Of a stretch of 64,000 bases of DNA, positions 24,517-32,820 are shown in pieces (the first letter of the stretch is position 1; every line of letters starts with the position of its first letter). Source of the stretch: Catellatospora sp. KI3 (lineage in GTDB: Bacteria > Actinomycetota > Actinomycetes > Mycobacteriales > Micromonosporaceae); the NCBI RefSeq assembly GCF_029948125.1, contig NZ_JASAMB010000028.1:24730-88729 (forward strand), written 5' to 3'. The position numbers and the translations under genes are program-made. A model generated the notes under the pieces. That model saw only the letters and a list, made by a program, of their open reading frames with translations, was not told the DNA's origin and did not search any database.

Positions 24517-24708
24517 GTTGGCGGAGTCTACGCACCGGGTGTGATCAGCGTTACCGCCAGGTAACGGAAATCCCCCGTACGGCCGGTCGCGGCTGACCGA
24601 ACCGCTCCGTGCCAGGTGGGGGCAGGTGTCGCACAGGCGACGGCTTCCGGCCACCCCGGGCATCTAGGCTCATGCCCGTCTTGGCTTCACCCCTTAGGGA
24701 GCAATGGC

Positions 24709-25089
24709 ATGTACCTGCTCAACAAGCAGTTCTGGATCGGCACCATGGAGCGTGCGATCAAGACCTTCGTCCAGGCCCTGATCGCGGCGTTCGGAGTCGG
24801 CTCGTTCAGCGGCGCCGTCGGGGTCGACGTCACCGCCATCGAGTGGCGCGGGGCGCTGTCGCTGGCGGTCAGCGCCGCCCTGCTGTCGGTGCTGATGTCG
24901 ATCGGATCTGGCCCGATCGGCGCCGCGAACAGCCCCAGCCTCGTCGGGGCGGCCGCCCCGCTGCTGGGCGCCTCCCCGGCCGCCGTCGCCGTGGCCACCG
25001 CCACCGCCACCGCCGAACCCGCCGCCCCGGCCCCCACTCCGGCCCCCGCCGCCGCCCCCGACGACGCCCCCGCCCCCGCGCGGAAGTAG
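24709..25089 (+). CDS. r1t-type holin-like small membrane protein
   Basis: A 126-residue protein beginning MYLLNKQFWIGTMERAIKTFVQALIAAFGVG, close in pattern to the start of r1t-family phage holins. Two hydrophobic stretches (about 17-35 and 48-75) are followed by a long Ala/Pro tail ending in ARK that looks disordered. AGGGAG 4 bases before the ATGGC/ATG region supports ATG 24709. No endolysin, portal or other phage gene is near, so this is an orphan, domesticated or misnamed holin. It could form membrane lesions or help export the murein hydrolases of this organism; both are inference. Confidence 0.65.
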   Translation: MYLLNKQFWIGTMERAIKTFVQALIAAFGVGSFSGAVGVDVTAIEWRGALSLAVSAALLSVLMSIGSGPIGAANSPSLVGAAAPLLGASPAAVAVATATATAEPAAPAPTPAPAAAPDDAPAPARK

Positions 25090-25090
25090 C

Positions 25091-25154
25091 GCGCAGTTTC
25101 GGGGAAGTTGCACGAATCTTGGTCGCGTTTCCCGCACTATCCCCGAAACTGCAC
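25091..25154. repeat. Intergenic palindrome family B, copy 3
   Basis: GCGCAGTTTCGGGGAAGTTG at the left with the CGAATCTTGG inner segment, closing with CTATCCCCGAAACTGCAC. It begins one base after the holin-like gene stop. Confidence 0.9.
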
Positions 25155-25161
25155 CGACTGC

Positions 25162-25209
25162 CAGCAAGCAGAAAGGGCCGGGCGAGAGCCCGGCCCTTTC
25201 TGCTTGCTG
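25162..25209. terminator. Bidirectional terminator between the holin-like gene and glnA
   Basis: Perfect 22-bp arms (CAGCAAGCAGAAAGGGCC... against ...GGCCCTTTCTGCTTGCTG) around a GAGA tetraloop. With CTTTCTGCTTG on one side and the mirrored GAAAG on the other it can act in both directions. The strongest hairpin in the window. Confidence 0.9.
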
Positions 25210-25219
25210 ACTGACTACA

Positions 25220-26653
25220 TCAGCAATCGAAGTACATCTGGAACTCGTGCGGGGTCGGACGCAGGCGGACCGGGTCGATCTCGTTGGACCGCTTGTAGTC
25301 GATCCAGGTCTCGATCAGGTCGCTGGTGAACACGCCACCGGCCTGCAGGTAGTCGTTGTCCTTCTCGAGCGAGTTCAGGACGTCCGACAGCGAGCCCGGC
25401 ACCTGGGTCACGTTCGCGACCTCCTCCGGCGGCAGGTCGTAGAGGTCCTTGTCGATCGGAGCCGGGGGCTCGATCTTGTTGCGGATACCGTCCAGACCGG
25501 CCATCAGCATCGCCGAGAACGCCAGGTACGGGTTCGACGACGGGTCGGGGCAGCGGAACTCGATGCGCTTGGCCTTCGCGTTCGTGCCGGTGACCGGGAT
25601 ACGGGTGCAGGCGGAGCGGTTGCGCTGCGAGTACACCAGGTTGACCGGCGCCTCGAAGCCCGGCACCAGGCGGCGGTACGAGTTGACCGACGGGTTGGTG
25701 AAGGCCAGCAGCGACGGCGCGTGGTGCAGCAGACCGCCGATGTACCAGCGGGCCATGTCCGACAGGCCGGCGTAGCCGGTCTCGTCGTAGAACAGCGGCT
25801 CGCCGCCCAGCCAGAGGCTCTGGTGGGTGTGCATGCCCGAGCCGTTGTCACCGAACAGCGGCTTCGGCATGAAGGTCGCCGTCTTGCCGGCCTGCCAGGC
25901 GGTGTTCTTGATGACGTACTTGAACAGCTGCATCTGGTCGCCGGAGGCGAGCAGCGTCGAGAACTTGTAGTTGATCTCAGCCTGACCGGCGGTGCCGACC
26001 TCGTGGTGGCCGCGCTCGACGGTGTAGCCGAGGTTCACCAGGTTGGTCACCATGGTGTCGCGCAGGTCCGCGTAGTGGTCGGTTGGCGCGACCGGGAAGT
26101 AGCCGCCCTTGTAGCCGGGCTTGTAGCCGCGGTTGGCCGAGCCGTCGGCGTTGGTGGCCGCACCCGTGTTCCAGGCGCCCTCGATCGAGTCGATGTGGTA
26201 GAACGCCTGGTTCGCCTGGGTGGAGTAGCGGATCGAGTCGAAGATGTAGAACTCCGCCTCGGCGCCGAAGTACGCGGTGTCGGCGATGCCGCTGGCGGCC
26301 AGGTACGCCTCGGCCTTCTTCGCCACGTTGCGCGGGTCACGCGAGTAGGCCTCACGCGTGAACGGGTCGTGGATGAAGAAGTTCAGCGCCAGCGTCTTCT
26401 GGATCCGGAACGGGTCGATGAACGCCGTGGTCACGTCCGGCAGCAGCAGCATGTCCGACTCGTGGATCTGCTGGAAGCCGCGGATGGACGAGCCGTCGAA
26501 GGCGAGGCCGTCGGAGAAGACGCTCGCGTCGAACGACTGCACCGGCACCGTGAAGAACTGCATCACGCCGGGCAGGTCACAGAAGCGGACGTCGACGAAC
26601 TTGACGTCTTCGTCCTTGATGTACCGAAGCAGTTCTTCGGAGTTGGCGAACAC
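25220..26653 (-). CDS. glnA: Glutamine synthetase type I
   Basis: A 477-residue GSI-beta enzyme making glutamine from glutamate, ammonia and ATP; it forms dodecamers. Signature blocks: [10 protein letters not shown], the [11 protein letters not shown] metal site, [17 protein letters not shown], the [21 protein letters not shown] site, [18 protein letters not shown] and the adenylylation loop [10 protein letters not shown]. The Tyr in that loop is the target of GlnE (18056-21010). GTG 26653 follows AGGAGG by four bases and gives the usual [12 protein letters not shown] start; an upstream in-frame ATG would add 15 atypical residues. A GlnR box lies about 150 bp upstream, so transcription should follow nitrogen limitation. 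Confidence 0.97.
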   Translation of the reverse strand: MFANSEELLRYIKDEDVKFVDVRFCDLPGVMQFFTVPVQSFDASVFSDGLAFDGSSIRGFQQIHESDMLLLPDVTTAFIDPFRIQKTLALNFFIHDPFTREAYSRDPRNVAKKAEAYLAASGIADTAYFGAEAEFYIFDSIRYSTQANQAFYHIDSIEGAWNTGAATNADGSANRGYKPGYKGGYFPVAPTDHYADLRDTMVTNLVNLGYTVERGHHEVGTAGQAEINYKFSTLLASGDQMQLFKYVIKNTAWQAGKTATFMPKPLFGDNGSGMHTHQSLWLGGEPLFYDETGYAGLSDMARWYIGGLLHHAPSLLAFTNPSVNSYRRLVPGFEAPVNLVYSQRNRSACTRIPVTGTNAKAKRIEFRCPDPSSNPYLAFSAMLMAGLDGIRNKIEPPAPIDKDLYDLPPEEVANVTQVPGSLSDVLNSLEKDNDYLQAGGVFTSDLIETWIDYKRSNEIDPVRLRPTPHEFQMYFDC

Positions 26654-26796
26654 ACGTCCTCCTGGCACGGATGGTCTCTGGGAGCTCACGGCCCCCACTC
26701 AGCACATCTCTCGGGGGCTCTTCCCTGGGAAACGCGGCCGACGGCGCTGCGTTGCGTCGGGTGGCCATTGGCTGGTCGCGACGCTAGAACCGCGGC

Positions 26797-26834
26797 GTTG
26801 CCCGGCCGTGTCAGTTTTGTTTCGGCCGTGTTAC
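26797..26834 (-). promoter_or_regulatory. GlnR box upstream of glnA
   Basis: On the minus strand the region reads GTAAC-n6-GAAAC-n6-GACAC-n6-GCAAC with exact 6-base spacers. That matches the actinobacterial GlnR consensus gTnAC-n6-GaAAC twice in tandem (a1-b1-a2-b2). It lies about 144 bases before the glnA start and about 55 bases before the divergent RDD gene. Confidence 0.85.
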
Positions 26835-26890
26835 GTCACCTGTAAACCGGCCCGGTGGGGGTCCGTCGACCCGGGCGGTACGCTCACCGG

Positions 26891-27256
26891 GTGACAGACG
26901 CCTCGCTACCTGCTGTTCCGTCGTTGGCCCGGCGCTTCGGCGCCCTGCTGCTCGACTGGATGCTGTGCGTCCTGATCGCCGGGATCTTCGCCCGCCCGAT
27001 GGTGGACGGTTGGGCCCCGGTTGTCGTGCTCGTTGCCGAATACACCTTTTTCGTGGGCCTGTTCGGCCAGACGCCCGGCATGCGTCTGGCGAAGATTACC
27101 TGCCTCGGCGAGCAGACGGGTCAGCCGGTCGGCCTACTTCGCGGCGCCCTGCGCGGCATCCTGCTCGCCCTGGTCATCCCGGCCCTGGTGATGGACCCCG
27201 AGCGCCGCGGCCTGCACGACCGCGCCGCCGGCACCCTCATCCGCCCCGCCGCCTGA
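26891..27256 (+). CDS. RDD family membrane protein
   Basis: A 121-residue membrane protein with the RDD signature: PSLARRFGALLLDWMLCVLIAGIF at the start (Arg in helix 1, paired Asp) and DPERRGLHDRAAGTLI at the end. Three membrane helices. RDD proteins have been linked to ion antiport and protein export, but most are uncharacterised. GTG 26891 lies 6 bases after TACGCT (26879-26884). Divergent from glnA across the GlnR box; the RDD-glnA and DUF4191-lipA-lipB neighbourhood is conserved, as I recall, in Streptomyces. Confidence 0.9.
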   Translation: MTDASLPAVPSLARRFGALLLDWMLCVLIAGIFARPMVDGWAPVVVLVAEYTFFVGLFGQTPGMRLAKITCLGEQTGQPVGLLRGALRGILLALVIPALVMDPERRGLHDRAAGTLIRPAA

Positions 27257-27302
27257 CCCGCCCGGTCGATCCGCCCCCGCTGGTCCCGCCCCGCCTTTTA
27301 TT

Positions 27303-27362
27303 GACGCTGGCCTATCTGGAAGACGGTTTCGGACAAAACTGTCTTCTAGATAGGCTAGCGTC
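27303..27362. repeat. Intergenic palindrome family C, copy 2
   Basis: GACGCTGGCCTATCTGGAAGA at the left and TCTTCTAGATAGGCTAGCGTC at the right, around GGTTTCGGACAAAACTG. Outside these arms the flanks CGCCTTTTATT and GATTTAAGGCG extend the pairing. It lies between convergent RDD and MFS genes. Confidence 0.85.
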
Positions 27363-27416
27363 GATTTAAGGCGGGACGGGTGGGGTGCGGCGACGGATCA
27401 GCCGGGCGCGCGCCGG

Positions 27417-28667
27417 TCACACGGACGGTGCGGTCAACCGGGCGCGGCGCAGGGCCGGGACCGCGAGGCACAGCACCGCCGCGAGCAGCTCCAGCGAGGC
27501 GCTGCCCGCGAACGTGGCCACCGTTCCGAACGCCCCGGCCGCGGCGCCCACCGCCGCGATCGCCAGCGGCGTCACCCCCAGGCTCGCCAGCGTGTTCACG
27601 CTCGCGATCCGCCCCCGGTGGGTGTCGGCGGTGTGCCCCTGCACCAGCGCCGACAGCAGCACCCCGAGCGGCCCGCTGGTGAGCCCCACGACGGCCGTGG
27701 CGGCCACCGCCCACACCTGGGCCGGGGCGAGCGCGACCGCGAACACGGCCACCCCCTGGACCGCCGCGCCGAGGGCCAGCACCGGGCCGAGGCTGCGCTT
27801 CGGGCGTACCCGCAGCATGGCGAGGCTGCCCAGCGCGGCGCCGGCGCCGAACCCGGCGAGCATGGCCCCGATGCCGCCCGCGCCCCAGCCCCGGTCGGCC
27901 GCGACCAGCGCGAGCCCGACGTTCATCGGCCCGACGAAACCGATGTTGACCAGCAGGGACACCCCGAGCGTGCCGCGCAGCACGCGGTGGCCGGCCAGGT
28001 ACCGCAGGCCCTCGCGGATCGAGGCGCCCAGCGGGGTGCGGACGGTGGCGGCGGGGGCGGGTGCCGGGCGCACCGACCACAGCGCCAGCACTGAGATGGC
28101 GAAGGTGACCGCGTTGACCAGGCAGGCCAGCGGCAGGCCGCCCAGCGGCAGCAGCAGGCCGCCCAGCGGCGCGCCGAGGGTCAGCGCCAGGCGCGCGGCC
28201 AGGCCGGACAGGGCCAGCCCGCTGGTGAGCTGCGCGGGGGCCAGCAGGCGCGGCGGCATGGTGGCCGCGGCGGGCAGGAACAGCGCGTCGGCGACACCGA
28301 ACGCGAGCGCGACCACCACCAGCAGCGCGACGCTCGGCTGGGCGAGCGCGACGGCGGCGGTGACCAGGGCGATCGCACCCCGGGCCAGGTCGCTGCCGAT
28401 CATGAGGCGGCGCGGGCTGTACCGGTCGACGATCGCCCCGCCGAACAGCAGGAGCAGCAGCCGCGGCACCGAGGAGACGGCCAGGACGGCGCCCGCGGTG
28501 GCCGGGTCGGCGAGCTGTACCGCCGTGTACGACAGCGCGACGTACCAGACCTGGTCGCCGAGGACGGACACGGCCTGGCCGGCCACGTAGCGCAGGTAGC
28601 CGGGTTCGCGGTGGACGGGCCGGGCCGGGGTGGCCGCCGGGGCGGGGGTGAGGGTGGCGGTGGTCAT
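27417..28667 (-). CDS. MFS transporter
   Basis: A 416-residue major facilitator of the EntS/transmembrane secretion effector type, with about 12 helices. GQAVSVLGDQVWYVALSYTAVQL opens helix 1, and VDRYSPRRLMIGSDLARG is the cytoplasmic loop 2-3 motif. Probably a drug or siderophore exporter. It is downstream of an ArsR-like regulator gene by 28 bp and should be its target within one operon. The substrate is not predictable. Confidence 0.88.
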   Translation of the reverse strand: MTTATLTPAPAATPARPVHREPGYLRYVAGQAVSVLGDQVWYVALSYTAVQLADPATAGAVLAVSSVPRLLLLLFGGAIVDRYSPRRLMIGSDLARGAIALVTAAVALAQPSVALLVVVALAFGVADALFLPAAATMPPRLLAPAQLTSGLALSGLAARLALTLGAPLGGLLLPLGGLPLACLVNAVTFAISVLALWSVRPAPAPAATVRTPLGASIREGLRYLAGHRVLRGTLGVSLLVNIGFVGPMNVGLALVAADRGWGAGGIGAMLAGFGAGAALGSLAMLRVRPKRSLGPVLALGAAVQGVAVFAVALAPAQVWAVAATAVVGLTSGPLGVLLSALVQGHTADTHRGRIASVNTLASLGVTPLAIAAVGAAAGAFGTVATFAGSASLELLAAVLCLAVPALRRARLTAPSV

Positions 28668-28695
28668 GCGGGGCGCTCCAGGGGGTTCGCGGCGG

Positions 28696-29268
28696 TCAGG
28701 GACGCTCGGGGAAGGCGTGGAAGAAGAGGAAGACGTGCTCGCGATCGGGGTCGGGCTCCGGGGCGGCGGCGCGTTCGCGGCCGAGGCGGGCCCAGCGCAC
28801 CAGTACCCCGTGCAGCTCGCCGGTGAGCTCGGCCAGCTCGTCGGCGGTGAGCCGCAGGAACGAGTCGCTGCTGGTCGCGGCGGCCTGCCAGGCGGGGCTC
28901 CAGGTCTCGCGGGCGCGCTCGTAGGCGCGTACCCGCTCGAACTCGTCGATGACGACCTGGGCCTTGGCCGCGGCGGCGACGGCCTGGGCCTCCGGGGTGG
29001 TGAAGTCGACGTGCGCCCAGCCGGTGGAGCCGGGCACGGCGCGCCACCAGCGCTCGCGGCGGTCGCGGGCCAGCTCCGGCACATCCTCGACGAAGCCGTG
29101 CCGGGCCAGTTCGCGCAGGTGGTAGCTGGTCTGCCCGGGGTCGGTGCCCAGTCGCCGGGACAGGGTCGCGCCGGTCGACGGCCCGAGCTGCACCAGCAGC
29201 CGGTACAGCTTCTGCCGGATCGGCTGCGCCAGCCCTTTGAGCGCCTGCGGATCGGTGATGCGTCGCAT
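28696..29268 (-). CDS. ArsR-like helix-turn-helix regulator
   Basis: A 190-residue protein with an N-terminal winged helix: DPQALKGLAQPIRQKLYRLLVQLGPSTGATLSRRLGTDPGQTSYHLRELARHGFVED. No CxC metal site, so it senses something other than metal. The C-terminal half (ATSSDSFLRLTADELAELTGELHGVLVRW) is the conserved effector part of this group, which is often encoded with an MFS exporter exactly as here. ATG 29268; the AT-rich segment just upstream (29275-29295) probably contains promoter and operator. Confidence 0.88.
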   Translation of the reverse strand: MRRITDPQALKGLAQPIRQKLYRLLVQLGPSTGATLSRRLGTDPGQTSYHLRELARHGFVEDVPELARDRRERWWRAVPGSTGWAHVDFTTPEAQAVAAAAKAQVVIDEFERVRAYERARETWSPAWQAAATSSDSFLRLTADELAELTGELHGVLVRWARLGRERAAAPEPDPDREHVFLFFHAFPERP

Positions 29269-29344
29269 GATCCATACGCTAGATCAAGTATTCGCGTTCC
29301 GGAAGGTTCCTACTGGATCTCATGATTATCGATGTATGTGGCCA

Positions 29345-29378
29345 CGAAAAAGGCACCCTGAGCAGGGTGCCTTTTTCG
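29345..29378. terminator. Bidirectional terminator
   Basis: Perfect 16-bp arms CGAAAAAGGCACCCTG and CAGGGTGCCTTTTTCG with a 2-base loop and T/A runs at both outer ends. It ends the lipA-DUF4191 message (minus strand). Confidence 0.92.
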
Positions 29379-29390
29379 TACGGGTTCGCG

Positions 29391-30074
29391 TCAGCGCATG
29401 CGGCCGCGGGGCATCTTCGGGCGGAACTCCTTGGGCAGGCCGCCCTTGGGCATCTGCGGGCGCGCGGTGAGCGCGGTCAGCGCCCGGTCCAGCGCGTTGA
29501 TGTCCTTGCCCTTGAGGCGCACGGGCAGGCGCAGCAGCGTCGAGCGCAGCTTGCGGATCGACAGCTGGCCCTCTTCGGTGCCGATGATGTAGTCGTACAG
29601 CGGGGTGTCGCCGATGACCTTGGCGAGGCGGCGCTTCTGCTCGCCGAGCAGCGGCTTGACCCGCTGCGGAGCGCCCTCGGCCAGCAGGATGACGCCCGGC
29701 TTGCCGATCACCAGGTGCACCACGTCCATCTGCGCGGTCGCGCTGACGGCCTGCTTGACCCGCCAGTCGCCGCGCATCTGCTCGACCAGCTGGCCTGCCG
29801 CGCCCGGCTGGCCCTCCATCATGTTCATCATCGCGGTGTTGGACCGCAGGTTGAGCACGATGAGCACCGCGAGCAGCGCGAACAGGATGCCGATCGGAAG
29901 CCACAGCCAGCCGGCGCCGAGCAGCACGGCGGCGATCGTCACGGCCAGCGGGATCAGCGCGGCGGCCGCGACCAGCGGCACGAACCAGCGGTCCTGCTTG
30001 GCGGTGAACGAGAACACCATGCCGATCTGCTTCAACCGCTGGAAGAAGGAGACCTTTTCTTCGGCCTTTGCCAT
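29391..30074 (-). CDS. DUF4191 domain membrane protein
   Basis: A 227-residue protein with two adjacent membrane helices (about residues 32-53 and 57-75: WFVPLVAAAALIPLAVTIAAVLL and LWLPIGILFALLAVLIVLNL). A cytoplasmic C-terminal part follows, containing VVHLVIGKPGVILLAEGAPQRVKPLLGEQKRRLAKVIGDTPLYDYIIG. Function unknown. It lies 32 bp downstream of lipA and is co-transcribed, an arrangement conserved in actinobacteria, so a role around lipoylation or membrane-associated protein handling is possible but only by association. Confidence 0.9.
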   Translation of the reverse strand: MAKAEEKVSFFQRLKQIGMVFSFTAKQDRWFVPLVAAAALIPLAVTIAAVLLGAGWLWLPIGILFALLAVLIVLNLRSNTAMMNMMEGQPGAAGQLVEQMRGDWRVKQAVSATAQMDVVHLVIGKPGVILLAEGAPQRVKPLLGEQKRRLAKVIGDTPLYDYIIGTEEGQLSIRKLRSTLLRLPVRLKGKDINALDRALTALTARPQMPKGGLPKEFRPKMPRGRMR

Positions 30075-30106
30075 GGGTGTGGATCCTAAGGGTCAGTGTC
30101 GACGGT

Positions 30107-31039
30107 TCAGGCGGCGGTACGGGCTGCCAGGGCCTGACGGTACAGGCGTCCGGCCCGGTACGACGAGCGAACGAGCGGACCGCTCATCACACCGGCGAAA
30201 CCGATCTCGGTCGCCTCCGTGCTCAGCTCGACGAACTCCTCCGGCTTCACCCAGCGCTCCACGGGGTGGTGGCGCGGGGTCGGGCGCAGGTACTGCGTGA
30301 TGGTGATCAGCTCGCACCCGGCCGCGTGCAGGTCGCGCAGCGCCTGCGAGACCTCTTCGCGCTCCTCGCCCAGGCCCAGGATCAGGTTCGACTTGGTGAC
30401 CAGCCCGGCCTCGCGGGCCTTGGTGATCACTTCGAGGGAGCGCTCGTAGCGGAACGCGGGCCGGATGCGCTTGAAGATGCGCGGCACCGTCTCCACGTTG
30501 TGCGCCAGGACCTCGGGCGCGGCCGCGAACACCTCGGCCAGCTGCTCGGGGACGGCGTTGAAGTCGGGGATCAGCAGCTCGACACCGCAGCCGGGGACCA
30601 GGTTGTGGATCTGGCGGACGGTCTCGGCGTACAGCCAGGCGCCGCCGTCGGGCAGGTCGTCGCGGGCCACACCGGTCACGGTGGCGTACTTCAGGCCCAT
30701 CGTCGCCACCGACTCGCCGACCCGGCGGGGTTCGTCGGCGTCGAACTCGGCGGGCTTGCCGGTGTCGATCTGGCAGAAGTCACAGCGGCGGGTGCACTGG
30801 TCACCGCCGATGAGGAAGGTCGCCTCGCGGTCTTCCCAGCACTCGTAGATGTTGGGGCAGCCCGCCTCCTGGCAGACCGTGTGCAGGCCCTCCCGCTTCA
30901 CCAGCGAGTGCAGCTGGGTGAACTCCGGGCCCATCTTCGCTTTGACCTTGATCCACTCGGGCTTGCGCTCGATCGGCGTCTCGGCATTTCGGGCCTCCAC
31001 GCGCAGCAGGCGCCGGCCCTCGGGAGCGACGATGGTCAT
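30107..31039 (-). CDS. lipA: Lipoyl synthase
   Basis: A 310-residue radical-SAM enzyme inserting two sulfurs into protein-bound octanoyl chains. The auxiliary cluster cysteines are Cys56, Cys61 and Cys67 ([12 protein letters not shown]), the radical-SAM cluster Cys82, Cys86 and Cys89 (CTRRCDFC), and the C-terminal RSSY supplies the serine ligand. Its substrates would include SucB and other E2 proteins, and the glycine-cleavage H protein. DUF4191 follows in the operon; lipB is nearby on the same strand but separated by an oppositely oriented AspRS gene. Confidence 0.97.
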   Translation of the reverse strand: MTIVAPEGRRLLRVEARNAETPIERKPEWIKVKAKMGPEFTQLHSLVKREGLHTVCQEAGCPNIYECWEDREATFLIGGDQCTRRCDFCQIDTGKPAEFDADEPRRVGESVATMGLKYATVTGVARDDLPDGGAWLYAETVRQIHNLVPGCGVELLIPDFNAVPEQLAEVFAAAPEVLAHNVETVPRIFKRIRPAFRYERSLEVITKAREAGLVTKSNLILGLGEEREEVSQALRDLHAAGCELITITQYLRPTPRHHPVERWVKPEEFVELSTEATEIGFAGVMSGPLVRSSYRAGRLYRQALAARTAA

Positions 31040-31157
31040 GCGGCCAGCGTACGCGCCGACGACCCCTTGATCTCAGCGCGGGTAACGGACGTCTCAGCGC
31101 CCGCCACGCCACGAAAACGGTTGCCCGCGGCGGCGCGGGCCGCTAGCGTCGTCGCTC

Positions 31158-31318
31158 AACAGCAGGAACGGGGCGAATCACCGGAGTGACGCCCGGGTCG
31201 AGCCGCCGCGCTCGTATGGCCCCGACCCGTGCTGCATGAGGCCCCGGCCGGACGATCCGGTCGCGGGTGAAGGTGTGGTGGCACCGCGGGTTCCCAAACC
31301 GCCCACACCCCTTTGGGG
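31158..31318 (+). promoter_or_regulatory. T-box leader of the AspRS gene
   Basis: The T-box core GGTGGCACCGCGG (31278-31290) matches the conserved GGUGGNACCGCGG. It sits inside an antiterminator-type helix, AAGGTGTGG (31270-31278) with CCACACC (31303-31309). The bulge TGGC would pair with a tRNA ending GCCA, fitting the G discriminator of tRNA-Asp or tRNA-Asn. Upstream stems (CAGC/GCTG and others) suggest a short stem I; GAC (Asp) triplets at 31188 and 31224 are candidate specifiers. No T-run follows; a CCCC-TTT-GGGG hairpin precedes the GGAGG at 31339, so control is probably translational. Confidence 0.78.
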
Positions 31319-31352
31319 ATGGCGTTGCGGAAGAACCCGGAGGTAAACACCC

Positions 31353-32621
31353 ATGCAACGCATCCTTTCCGCTGAGCTGCCCGCGCACGTGGGCGCACGG
31401 ATCACCATCGCCGGCTGGATCCATCGCCGCCGGCTGCTCAAATCGGTCGCCTTCCTGATCGTGCGCGACGCCGCGGGACTGAGCCAGGCCGTCATCACCG
31501 AACCCGGGCCGCGCGAGCTGGTCGAGGCGCTGCCCGAGGAGACCGTCGTCGCCGTCGAGGGCACGGTGACCGCCAACCCGGCGGCTCCGGGCGGGGTCGA
31601 GCTCACCGAGGTGGGGGTACGGCTGCTCGGCGAGCCCGCCGAGGCGCCGCCGTTCGACCTGTACCGGCCGGTGCTGGGCGCGGGCCTGCCCACGCAGCTC
31701 GACGCCGCCCCGATCTCGCTGCGGCACCCGTCGCGCTCGCGGGGCCTGCGCGTGGCCGCCGCCGCGGCCGGGGGCTTCCGGCAGACCCTGGACGGGCTCG
31801 GCTTCACCGAGATCCACACGCCGAAGATCACGGCGACCGCGACCGAGTCCGGCGCCAACGTCTTCGCGATCGACTACTTCGGCCGCCCGGCCTACCTGGC
31901 CCAGTCGCCGCAGTTCTACAAGCAGATGATGGTCGGCGTCTTCGAGCGCGTGTACGAGGTCGGGCCGGTGTTCCGGGCCGAACCCAGCGACACCACCCGG
32001 CACCTGGCCCAGTACACCTCACTCGACGCGGAGCTGGGGTTCATCGGCGACCACCGCGACGTGATGGCGGTGCTGCGCGAGGTGGTCGCCGGGATGGTCG
32101 GCCGCGTCGGCGAGCTGGGCTACGAGTACGCGCTGCCCGAGGTACCGGCCGAGATTCCGGCGCTGCACTTCAGCGAGGCGCTGAAGATCGCGGGCGCGCC
32201 GGAGGACGAGCCGGACCTGGCGCCCGCGCACGAGCGGGCGATCGGGGAGTGGGCGGTGCGCGAGCACGGCAGCGACTTCGTCTTCGTCACCGGGTACCCG
32301 ATGGCCAAGCGGCCGTTCTACACCCACCCCGAGCCCGGGGACGCGCGCTGGTCCAACAGCTTCGACCTGCTGTTCCGGGGGCTGGAGATGGTGACCGGCG
32401 GGCAGCGGCTGCACCGCTACAGCGACTACGCGGCGGCGCTGGCGGCGCACGGGGAGACGACGGCGGCCTACGAGTCGTACCTGCAGGCGTTCCGGCACGG
32501 GATGCCCCCGCACGGCGGCTTCGCCATCGGGCTGGAGCGCTTCACGGCCCGCCTGACCGGCGCGGCGAACATCCGCGAGGTCAGCGCCTTCCCTCGCGAC
32601 CTCAACCGCGTCACCCCCTGA
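31353..32621 (+). CDS. aspS: Aspartyl-tRNA synthetase, archaeal/non-discriminating type
   Basis: A 422-residue class II synthetase: an N-terminal OB-fold for the anticodon (GARITIAGWIHRRRLLKSVAFLIVRD), then the catalytic domain. Motif 2 is VFRAEPSDTTRHLAQYTSLDAELGF and motif 3 IGLERFTARL. The short length without the bacterial GAD insertion marks the archaeal type, which often also charges tRNA-Asn for later amidation by GatCAB. A standard bacterial AspRS is probably encoded elsewhere. GGAGG 8 bases before ATG 31353; a T-box leader precedes it. An AsnRS assignment is less likely but not excluded. It lies between lipA and lipB on the opposite strand. Confidence 0.88.
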   Translation: MQRILSAELPAHVGARITIAGWIHRRRLLKSVAFLIVRDAAGLSQAVITEPGPRELVEALPEETVVAVEGTVTANPAAPGGVELTEVGVRLLGEPAEAPPFDLYRPVLGAGLPTQLDAAPISLRHPSRSRGLRVAAAAAGGFRQTLDGLGFTEIHTPKITATATESGANVFAIDYFGRPAYLAQSPQFYKQMMVGVFERVYEVGPVFRAEPSDTTRHLAQYTSLDAELGFIGDHRDVMAVLREVVAGMVGRVGELGYEYALPEVPAEIPALHFSEALKIAGAPEDEPDLAPAHERAIGEWAVREHGSDFVFVTGYPMAKRPFYTHPEPGDARWSNSFDLLFRGLEMVTGGQRLHRYSDYAAALAAHGETTAAYESYLQAFRHGMPPHGGFAIGLERFTARLTGAANIREVSAFPRDLNRVTP

Positions 32622-32708
32622 GCGGTCCCCGCAGCGCGGCACCGAGCCGTGTCCCGCGCCGCGCGGCGCTTCCATGTGTCGCGCGGCGCTGGTCGCTGCC
32701 CACCTAGC

Positions 32709-32773
32709 ATCGACGGTGGCCTATCTAGAGGACGGATTTCGGAGAATCGTGCTCTAGATAGGCCACCGTCGAT
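32709..32773. repeat. Intergenic palindrome family C, copy 3
   Basis: ATCGACGGTGGCCTATCTAG at the left and CTAGATAGGCCACCGTCGAT at the right: perfect 20-bp arms. The arm differs from the other copies at CGGTGG (elsewhere CGCTGG), with the compensating CCACCG on the other side, so pairing is kept. Confidence 0.9.
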
Positions 32774-32820
32774 TCAAGAACGGGGTGGGGCGGGCGAGAG
32801 GGGACTCTCGGGCTGCTGGG

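Noticed and set aside
21973..24564. 863-residue frame on the plus strand
   Set aside because: Antisense to the penicillin acylase gene, which has the full Ntn-hydrolase signature.
24709..25089. Prophage remnant
   Set aside because: No integrase, att duplication, endolysin or structural gene within reach; only a holin-like frame.
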